Positions 5,343 through 9,221 of a stretch of DNA of 9,221 bases are shown here, in pieces. Made by a program: the position numbers and the translations under genes. Under the pieces are notes generated by a model. That model had not been told where the DNA came from. It saw nothing but the letters and a program-made list of their open reading frames with translations, and ran no database searches. The stretch comes from an uncultured Clostridia bacterium (GTDB taxonomy: Bacteria > Bacillota > Clostridia > Oscillospirales > Oscillospiraceae). Numbering within the stretch: the stretch's first letter is position 1; each line of letters opens with the position of its first letter. The stretch lies in NCBI GenBank assembly GCA_946006895.1, contig CAMFZO010000042.1:1-9221 (forward strand), in the 5' to 3' direction.

Positions 5343-6197
5343 ATGCTTGGTGCGCGGATCGCTTTGCTGCGGCGGAGCAAGGGCCTGTCCCAGCGAGCCC
5401 TGGCTGCGTCCCTGAACGTCAGTCCCAGTGCCGTCGGGATGTACGAACAGGAGCGGCGTATTCCCTCCACAGAGCTGTTGGTGGGGATGGCGGAGCTTTT
5501 CGGCGTCAGCACGGATTTTCTGCTGACAGGCCGCAGCCGTCCTGCCGACGGTCCCTGTCTGCAGGCCCTGCTGCGGGATTTTCGCAGCTCCGTCACGGAT
5601 CAAAGGGGTGCGCCGCCGGAAAAACAGGACGCCGCCCTGCTGCTGACGGCGATTTTGTGCGGCGGAGAGTTGACGCAGGGGGAAAAATCGGCTATCATAG
5701 ACCCATTGGGAGGTGAGGCCGTGACCGACGAGGAATTTATGCAGGAGGCGCTCCGTCTGGCCCGGGAGGCTGCGGCGGAGGGCGAGGTGCCCGTGGGCTG
5801 CGTCATTACCGACGGCGAGACCATCGTCGGCCGGGGCAGAAACCGCCGGGAGCGGGGAAAGAACGCCCTTGCCCACGCCGAGCTGGAGGCCATCGACCAT
5901 GCCTGCCGGTCCCTGGGTGGCTGGCGGCTGTGGCGCTGCACCCTCTACGTCACGCTGGAGCCATGCCCCATGTGCGCCGGGGCCATCATCAACGCCCGGA
6001 TTCCCCGGGTGGTCTACGGCACCGCAGACGCCAAGGCCGGCTCCTGCGGGACCCTGACGGACCTGTTCGCCCTGCCCTATAACCACCGGCCCACCGTGAC
6101 CGCCGGCGTTCTTGCGGAGGAATCCCGGGAGCTGCTCCGGGCATTTTTCAAGCGCCTGCGGGAGGAACCCACGGTAAAAACCTGGAAAAAAGCATAA
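5343..6197 (+). CDS. XRE-family HTH domain fused in frame to TadA-type deaminase (284 aa)
   Basis: One uninterrupted frame encodes an N-terminal XRE/Cro-CI HTH (residues 1-64: MLGARIALLRRSKGLSQ, then an HTH with QRALAASLNVSPSAVGMYEQ, then STDFLLTGR). A linker of about 60 residues follows, then the whole TadA domain (127-284) with H178-A-E180 and P-C208-P-M-C211. The ATG at 5343 follows AGGGGGG (5331-5337); a TTG at 5319 in frame has no good SD. The linker's last codons (ATA GAC CCA TTG GGA GGT) look like untranslated promoter/SD sequence, and a promoter, SD and GTG for tadA lie inside. So the HTH gene may have lost its own stop; a one-base shift would end it at TAG 5698-5700. The HTH part may repress the divergent trio through the palindromes at 5226-5256. 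The frame is certain; whether a fusion protein is made is not. Confidence 0.75.
   Translation: MLGARIALLRRSKGLSQRALAASLNVSPSAVGMYEQERRIPSTELLVGMAELFGVSTDFLLTGRSRPADGPCLQALLRDFRSSVTDQRGAPPEKQDAALLLTAILCGGELTQGEKSAIIDPLGGEAVTDEEFMQEALRLAREAAAEGEVPVGCVITDGETIVGRGRNRRERGKNALAHAELEAIDHACRSLGGWRLWRCTLYVTLEPCPMCAGAIINARIPRVVYGTADAKAGSCGTLTDLFALPYNHRPTVTAGVLAEESRELLRAFFKRLREEPTVKTWKKA
5670..5698 (+). promoter_or_regulatory. Internal promoter for tadA
   Basis: The -35 TTGACG (5670-5675), a 17-base spacer and the -10 TATCAT (5693-5698) lie inside the HTH-TadA frame, 22 bases before the tadA GTG. A start near 5705 would leave a short leader containing the SD GGGAGGTG (5708-5715). Confidence 0.65.
5721..6197 (+). 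CDS. tadA: tRNA-specific adenosine deaminase TadA (internal start)
   Basis: TadA converts adenosine 34 of tRNA-Arg(ACG) to inosine, widening codon reading; it is a cytoplasmic zinc enzyme and dimer. Starting at GTG 5721 gives 158 residues, the normal family length. The sequence shows EGEVPVGCVI, then the zinc/catalytic HAE (H52, E54 from the GTG), YVTLEPCPMCAGAI with zinc ligands C82 and C85, and ARIPRVVYGTADAKAGSCG, all in family order. The SD GGGAGGTG is 5 bases before the GTG, and a sigma-A promoter is just upstream, so independent expression is likely. The gene is also the 3' part of an HTH-containing frame. It ends in a strong terminator. The dnaX and SRP RNA genes that follow tadA in some Firmicutes are not here. 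A broader nucleoside deaminase role cannot be excluded. Confidence 0.93.
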   Translation: MTDEEFMQEALRLAREAAAEGEVPVGCVITDGETIVGRGRNRRERGKNALAHAELEAIDHACRSLGGWRLWRCTLYVTLEPCPMCAGAIINARIPRVVYGTADAKAGSCGTLTDLFALPYNHRPTVTAGVLAEESRELLRAFFKRLREEPTVKTWKKA

Positions 6198-6199
6198 TC

Positions 6200-6247
6200 T
6201 TCATGCGCCGGTGCCCTCCGGAAAGGCCCCGGCGCATGAAGTTTTTT
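6200..6247 (+). terminator. Strong rho-independent terminator after tadA
   Basis: The 12-base stem TTCATGCGCCGG (6200-6211) pairs perfectly with CCGGCGCATGAA (6229-6240), followed by G and six T (6242-6247). It starts right after the stop codon. Confidence 0.93.
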
Positions 6248-6440
6248 GTTATGTTCCTCCCCTGCCCGGCGCGCAATGATTTCTCCGTCGTAGGGGCGGG
6301 TGATTTATGTCCGTGGGGCGCGACCACCGGGCGCCCATTTTGATTCGTCTGCAAAGCAGACACCATACTTATTCACTGTTCACTCAATGAGATATTCGCG
6401 TCCTTTCGCGGGCGGCTGCGCAAGCGATGCAAAATCAGGC
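6248..6440. other. Gene-free region with intergenic repeat copy B
   Basis: Together with the terminator and the promoter beyond it, this makes up the roughly 300-base gap between tadA and the abrB-like gene. It holds one GTAGGGGCGG decamer (6290-6299) and the composite repeat (6309-6384). The rest (6385-6440) is GC-rich and shows nothing I can name. Confidence 0.6.
6309..6384 (+). repeat. Composite intergenic repeat, copy B
   Basis: Its parts run in the same order as copy A (1708-1805): a GC hairpin (GGGCGC 6316-6321 with GCGCCC 6331-6336), a T-run, the mini-palindrome GTCTGC-N-GCAGAC type at 6343-6363, then two heptads TATTCAC and TGTTCAC (6370-6383). Stem bases differ from copy A, yet both copies keep a paired stem. 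Confidence 0.75.
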
Positions 6441-6468
6441 TTGACTAATTCTGCGTTTAGTGTATAAT
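6441..6468 (+). promoter_or_regulatory. Promoter of the abrB-like/ABC operon
   Basis: The -35 TTGACT (6441-6446), a 16-base spacer and a perfect -10 TATAAT (6463-6468) lie 35 bases before the abrB-like start. Confidence 0.8.
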
Positions 6469-6488
6469 TTGTTATACAAGTTATACAA
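6462..6488 (+). promoter_or_regulatory. Probable operator: overlapping inverted and direct repeats
   Basis: The inverted repeat GTATAA (6462-6467), TTTG, TTATAC (6472-6477) overlaps the -10. The 9-base direct repeat GTTATACAA occurs twice in tandem (6471-6479 and 6480-6488) over the expected transcription start. AbrB/MazE-fold proteins commonly repress their own promoters at such sites, so the first gene product is the likely binder (inference). Confidence 0.6.
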
Positions 6489-6503
6489 ACGGAGGCGTAT
6501 CGT

Positions 6504-6740
6504 ATGGCAAACACAGTTTTTCCCGACGGGAAATTCATGGCGGCGGTGAAGGTCGGCCCCAAGGGGCAGATCGTGATTCCCGCCGAGGTGCGGGAGCTTT
6601 TCGGCATTGCGCCGGGAGACACGCTGCTCCTGCTGGCGGACCGGCAGCAGGGCATCGCCATCCCGGAGCAGAGCCGCGCCGCCCAGATCTACGAGCAGAT
6701 CACCGCCGGACTCGGCATGGGAGGAAGCGGCAATGAATGA
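6504..6740 (+). CDS. AbrB/MazE/SpoVT-family DNA-binding regulator (78 aa)
   Basis: A swapped-hairpin AbrB domain: residues 14-45 contain the core A-V-K-V-G-P-K-G-Q-I-V-I-P-A-E-V-R and then F-G-I-A-P-G-D-T-L-L-L-L, the usual strand-turn-helix pattern. The C-terminal 30 residues are a short helical tail. GGAGG at 6491-6495 is 8 bases before the ATG. It is the first gene of an operon with an ABC ATPase and permease, and its last 8 bases overlap the ATPase start. There is no MazF-like toxin next to it, so it is more likely a dedicated repressor of the transporter genes than an antitoxin. Repeats over the promoter fit autoregulation. Confidence 0.88.
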   Translation: MANTVFPDGKFMAAVKVGPKGQIVIPAEVRELFGIAPGDTLLLLADRQQGIAIPEQSRAAQIYEQITAGLGMGGSGNE

Positions 6741-7458
6741 CATCGAAACAAAGGGTCTGACCAAGCGTTTTAAGGAAAAGACCGCCGTCGACAGCCTGAA
6801 CCTGACCGTAAAGCAGGGCGAATTGTTTGCCCTTTTGGGCGTCAACGGCGCCGGAAAGACAACCACCATCAAAATGCTCTCCGGGCTGCTGGTCCCCACG
6901 GCAGGCACGGCAACGGTCCTGGGCTATGACCTGACCGCGCAGCTTCCCGAGATCAAGCAGCGCATTGCCGTCTCGCCCCAGGAGACGGCCGTGGCACCCA
7001 ATCTGACGGTACGGGAGAATCTGGAGCTGATCGCGGGCATCTACGGCAGCAGCCGCGCCCGGGCGAAAGAAAAAACCGGGGCGCTTCTGGACGAGCTTCA
7101 TATGCAGGAGGTGGCGAAGTCCCGGGCCAAGACCCTGTCCGGCGGCTGGCAGCGGCGGCTCTCCATCGCCATGGCGCTGATCTCCGAGCCGCAGCTCCTG
7201 TTTCTGGATGAGCCGACCCTGGGCCTGGACGTTCTGGCCCGGCGGGAGCTGTGGCAAGTCATCCGCTCCCTCAGGGGCCGCGTCACCGTCATCCTGACCA
7301 CTCATTATCTGGAGGAGGCCGAAGCCCTGGCGGACCGCGTCGGCATCATGGCGTCCGGACGCCTGCTCCACTGCGGTACGCCCCGGGAGCTGATGGCCCT
7401 GGCAGGCGAGGAAAAATTCGAGGACGCCTTTGTGAAGCTGGCAGGAGGTGAGGTATAA
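6733..7458 (+). CDS. ABC transporter ATP-binding protein (ABC-2/drug-export type)
   Basis: The 241-residue cytoplasmic ATPase powers the permease encoded next. It has Walker A GVNGAGKT (36-43), Q-loop Q83, signature LSGGWQRRLSIAMAL (135-149), Walker B LLFLDEP (155-161), D-loop GLD and H-switch H191 in TTHYLEEAEALADR. The LSGGW variant and the THYLEEAE block are typical of CcmA-like ATPases that work with ABC-2 permeases. The ATG at 6733 has GGGAGG at 6719-6724, inside the abrB-like gene, and overlaps that gene by 8 bases; an earlier in-frame ATG at 6607 lies deep inside abrB and is rejected. Its stop shares one base with the permease start (TAATG). Substrate unknown; export of a drug or peptide is the usual guess. 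Confidence 0.95.
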   Translation: MNDIETKGLTKRFKEKTAVDSLNLTVKQGELFALLGVNGAGKTTTIKMLSGLLVPTAGTATVLGYDLTAQLPEIKQRIAVSPQETAVAPNLTVRENLELIAGIYGSSRARAKEKTGALLDELHMQEVAKSRAKTLSGGWQRRLSIAMALISEPQLLFLDEPTLGLDVLARRELWQVIRSLRGRVTVILTTHYLEEAEALADRVGIMASGRLLHCGTPRELMALAGEEKFEDAFVKLAGGEV

Positions 7459-8204
7459 TGAAGCGGACCCTTTGGTTTGCAGGCCGAAATCTGAAGGAGA
7501 TGCTGCGCGATCCCCTCAGCCTGTTTTTCGGCGTCGTCTTCCCCATTATCCTGCTTCTGCTGTTGAGCTTCATCAACCGGAGCATCCCGGCAGAGGCCCA
7601 GATGACCCTGTTTGAGATCGAGAGCCTGGCACCGGGCATCGGCGTGTTCAGCCTGAGCTTTATCGCCCTCTTTACCGCCATGCTCATCTCCAAGGACCGG
7701 GGCAGCTCCCTGATCCTGCGGCTCTACACCTCGCCGCTGACCGGCAGCAATTTCATCCTGGGCTATCTCCTGCCCCTGCTGCCCATGGCAGTGATCCAGC
7801 TTCTGGTCTGCTTTGCCGCGTCGGTGGTCATCGGACTGCCGCTGCGGCCGGAGATCCTGCTGTGCGTCGCCGTCAGCCTGCCCATCGCCGTGGTCAATAT
7901 CGCCCTGGGGGCCATCTGCGGCTCCTGCCTGACGGAAAAAGCCGTTGGCGGCGTCTGCGGCGCACTGCTGACCAACGTTTCGGCCTGGCTGTCGGGCATC
8001 TGGTTCTCACTGGACCTGGTGGGCGGCGCCTTCAAGACTGTGGCCTATGTTCTGCCCTTTGCCAACGCCGTAGACGCCTGCCGCGCCGCCATGGAGGGCC
8101 GTTTGCAGGACATCTGGCAAACGCTGTGGGTGGTATGCGCCTGGGCCGTGGGTCTGATGATTGTCGCCATCGTCCTCTTTACGCGGAAAATGAAGGCGAA
8201 ATAA
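7458..8204 (+). CDS. ABC-2 type transporter permease (248 aa)
   Basis: This is the membrane half of the exporter, partner of the preceding ATPase. It has the six-helix ABC-2 layout: a cytoplasmic N-terminal helix with NLKEMLRDPLSLFF (11-24), TM1 (about 22-39), TM2 (60-78), a coupling helix with RGSSLILRLYTSPL (81-94), TM3 (98-123), TM4 (132-156), TM5 (163-184) and TM6 (222-241), with a basic tail KMKAK. The P-F-A-N-A-V-D motif before the last helix is common in this family. It starts in the TAATG overlap, so translation is coupled. A strong terminator follows, closing the operon. It is probably a homodimer in a 2+2 complex. The substrate cannot be told from sequence. Confidence 0.93.
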   Translation: MKRTLWFAGRNLKEMLRDPLSLFFGVVFPIILLLLLSFINRSIPAEAQMTLFEIESLAPGIGVFSLSFIALFTAMLISKDRGSSLILRLYTSPLTGSNFILGYLLPLLPMAVIQLLVCFAASVVIGLPLRPEILLCVAVSLPIAVVNIALGAICGSCLTEKAVGGVCGALLTNVSAWLSGIWFSLDLVGGAFKTVAYVLPFANAVDACRAAMEGRLQDIWQTLWVVCAWAVGLMIVAIVLFTRKMKAK

Positions 8205-8211
8205 CAGAAAT

Positions 8212-8246
8212 CTCCGTCGGTCATCCACCGACGGAGTTCCTTTTTT
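8212..8246 (+). terminator. Rho-independent terminator of the ABC operon
   Basis: The 9-base stem CTCCGTCGG (8212-8220) pairs perfectly with CCGACGGAG (8228-8236), loop of 7, followed by TTCC and six T (8241-8246). Confidence 0.92.
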
Positions 8247-8314
8247 CTTATGGCGAAGGTTTTTCTTCTTCCTTGATTTCCGATATATTTTTATCGTAAT
8301 ACAATAAAAACTTA

Positions 8315-8343
8315 TTGACATTTTCTCAATTCGGTGCTATACT
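8315..8343 (+). promoter_or_regulatory. Strong sigma-A promoter of the DUF2975/HTH pair
   Basis: A perfect -35 TTGACA (8315-8320), a 17-base spacer and the -10 TATACT (8338-8343) lie 28 bases before the start codon. The DNA upstream is AT-rich (8281-8314), possibly acting as an UP element. Confidence 0.85.
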
Positions 8344-8371
8344 GCAGAGGAAGCTGAAAGGAGGAAAAAAT

Positions 8372-8851
8372 ATGCAGCAAAGAACGCTCTCAAAATGGTT
8401 AAAATGTATGATCGTCGGGGTGGGGCTGTGCGGCCTGGTCGTTTATGCCCTGGTGATCCCCATGCTGGGGCAGGGCATTGTCGGTCAGAATCCGGAATTT
8501 GCCGACCGTTACTGGCCGTGGCTCGGTTTTATCTGGGCCACCGGTATCCCCTGCTACGCAGCGCTCGTTCTGGCCTGGAGGATCTCCACAAACATCGGGC
8601 TTGACCGCTCCTTTTCGGAAACAAATGCCAAGCTGCTTCAGTGGATCTCATATCTGGCCGCCGCAGACGCAGGTTTCTTCTTTATCGGGAACCTCGTCAT
8701 GCTGTTTTTGAGTATGAGCCATCCCGGCATCACCCTGCTTTCCCTGCTCGTTGTTTTTGCCGGTGCGGCTGTGGCAGCGGCGGCCGCTGCCCTGTCCCAT
8801 CTGGTAAAAAAAGCCGCCGCCCTGCAGGAACAGAGCGACTGGACGATTTAG
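8372..8851 (+). CDS. DUF2975 family membrane protein (YoaS-like, 159 aa)
   Basis: The protein has four predicted membrane segments (about 10-32, 48-70, 92-114 and 119-141). The mid-protein stretch L-D-R-S-F-S-E-T-N-A-K-L-L-Q-W-I-S (77-93) and the C-terminal end with L-Q-E-Q-S-D-W-T-I match the DUF2975 pattern as I recall it. The ATG at 8372 follows AAGGAGG (8358-8364) by 7 bases; an in-frame TTG at 8315 is part of the -35 box and is not a start. It is followed by a small HTH gene, the arrangement of yoaS-yozG in Bacillus. The family's function is unknown; a membrane partner for the HTH protein is a reasonable guess only. Confidence 0.85.
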   Translation: MQQRTLSKWLKCMIVGVGLCGLVVYALVIPMLGQGIVGQNPEFADRYWPWLGFIWATGIPCYAALVLAWRISTNIGLDRSFSETNAKLLQWISYLAAADAGFFFIGNLVMLFLSMSHPGITLLSLLVVFAGAAVAAAAAALSHLVKKAAALQEQSDWTI

Positions 8852-8859
8852 GAGGCGCT

Positions 8860-9075
8860 ATGGAAGGCGAGATCATTTTTAATATTGATGTTATGCTTGC
8901 CAAGCGGAAAATGAGCGTCACGGAGCTGGCGGAGCGGGTCGGCATCACCCTTGCCAACGTCTCCGTGCTGAAAAACGGCAAGGCAAAAGCGCTGAAAATA
9001 TCAACTCTTGTCAGGCTGTGTGAAGCATTGGACTGCCAGCCGGGGGATATTCTCGAATACCGGCGCAGTGAATAG
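8860..9075 (+). CDS. YozG-like XRE-family HTH regulator (71 aa)
   Basis: A single-domain Cro/CI-type DNA-binding protein. The first strand EIIFNIDVML leads into helix 1 (AKRKMSVTELAERVGIT, 14-30), the recognition helix LANVSVLKNGK (31-41) and the tail LKISTLVRLCEALDCQPGDI, the hallmark end of this subfamily. An AGGAGG overlaps the previous stop (8850-8855), only 4 bases before the ATG, so the two genes are co-translated. By analogy with similar pairs it may control its own operon, but no palindrome is seen at the 8315 promoter. The final RRSE is followed by hairpin DNA. Confidence 0.9.
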   Translation: MEGEIIFNIDVMLAKRKMSVTELAERVGITLANVSVLKNGKAKALKISTLVRLCEALDCQPGDILEYRRSE

Positions 9076-9094
9076 GGCCGCTTTTTGAATCAGA

Positions 9095-9140
9095 ACCACC
9101 GGCCGTGTGCCGGTGGTATGCACCAGCCCCCTTGGTGCAT
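9095..9140 (+). repeat. Two adjacent perfect hairpins (possible IS200/IS605-type end or BIME-like element)
   Basis: Hairpin 1: ACCACCGGC (9095-9103) pairs with GCCGGTGGT (9109-9117), loop CGTGT. Hairpin 2 starts at the next base: ATGCACCA (9118-9125) pairs with TGGTGCAT (9133-9140), loop of 7. No T-run follows, so they are poor terminators. Subterminal hairpins of this kind occur in IS200/IS605 elements and REP-like repeats, but no transposase is in the window. Confidence 0.6.
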
Positions 9141-9168
9141 GCCCTCGGTTGAGCCTATATCGAATTAG

Positions 9169-9221
9169 AAAGGTATTTACGAATATCTGCTTGACGGTCA
9201 GGAACGGCATTTGAATATTCG
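9169..9221 (+). other. Open frame reaching the right edge, possible gene fragment
   Basis: After a TAG at 9166-9168 the frame reads KGIYEYLLDGQERHLNIR to the window end. It has no ATG, GTG or TTG at its head. The pattern recalls the lead-in of some clostridial HNH endonucleases (Y-E-Y-L-L...L-x-I-R before the zinc-binding HNH core), possibly a 5'-truncated remnant next to the hairpins. This is a weak, memory-based resemblance. Confidence 0.25.

Noticed and set aside
5155..5415. Plus-strand frame of 86 codons beginning with ATG and an AAAGGAGG nearby
   Set aside because: The SD-like sequence lies after the ATG, not before it, and the frame runs through the promoter/operator and out of frame into the HTH gene.
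5241..6086. Minus-strand frame of 281 codons opposite HTH-TadA
   Set aside because: Shadow of the deaminase frame; no SD and no recognisable domain.
6212..6228. GGAA-containing loop after tadA, considered as SRP RNA because of the tadA-scr order in Bacillus
   Set aside because: It is only the loop of a terminator; no SRP Alu or S domain sequence is present.
9095..9140. Reading the double hairpin as a terminator for the DUF2975/HTH operon
   Set aside because: No T-run follows either stem, unlike the other terminators in the window.
9001..9210. Minus-strand frame of 69 codons at the right end
   Set aside because: It crosses both hairpins and is antisense to the YozG-like gene; no SD or motif.

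Overview
The window is GC-rich, tightly packed bacterial DNA with strong AGGAGG-type ribosome binding sites, sigma-A type promoters and long rho-independent terminators. The gene content (a PhoR-like kinase, a Thermotoga-type SAH hydrolase, a DUF2975/YozG pair, AbrB-linked ABC genes) fits a high-GC Clostridia member of the Oscillospiraceae type (Flavonifractor/Oscillibacter-like). This placement is inferred from gene style only. No rRNA, tRNA, CRISPR array or complete mobile element was seen.

Layout. (1) 1-1427, minus strand: an OmpR-type response regulator followed, with an 11-base overlap, by a PhoR-like histidine kinase that runs off the left edge. (2) 1428-1940: a gene-free stretch built of nested inverted repeats, hairpins and 7-base tandem repeats. 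(3) 1941-3185, minus: adenosylhomocysteinase (ahcY). It is divergent from (4) 3351-4277, plus: a rhomboid-like membrane protein that lacks the catalytic serine motif and ends in a Cys/His cluster. A two-sided terminator separates it from (5) 4484-5092, minus: three small overlapping genes encoding a zinc ribbon, a helical protein and a sigma-region-4-like HTH protein. Their promoter holds two adjacent matching palindromes. (6) 5343-6197, plus: an XRE-type HTH domain fused in frame to tRNA adenosine deaminase TadA. An internal promoter, SD and GTG start could also give a normal-length TadA alone. (7) 6248-6503: a second copy of the intergenic repeat, then a promoter. (8) 6504-8204, plus: an operon of AbrB-like regulator, ABC ATPase and ABC-2 permease. 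(9) 8372-9075, plus: a DUF2975 membrane protein with a YozG-type HTH regulator. (10) 9076-9221: two tandem hairpins and a short open frame that reaches the right edge.

How the parts work together. Most units pair an effector with a small DNA-binding protein, and several have candidate operators in the promoter: palindromes at 5226-5256 between the divergent trio and the HTH-TadA gene, and repeats at 6462-6488 ahead of the abrB-like gene. ahcY (SAH recycling) and tadA (A34-to-inosine tRNA editing) are housekeeping genes. The most unusual points are the HTH-TadA fusion with its internal start, the twin palindromes, the rhomboid-like/zinc fusion and the composite intergenic repeats.
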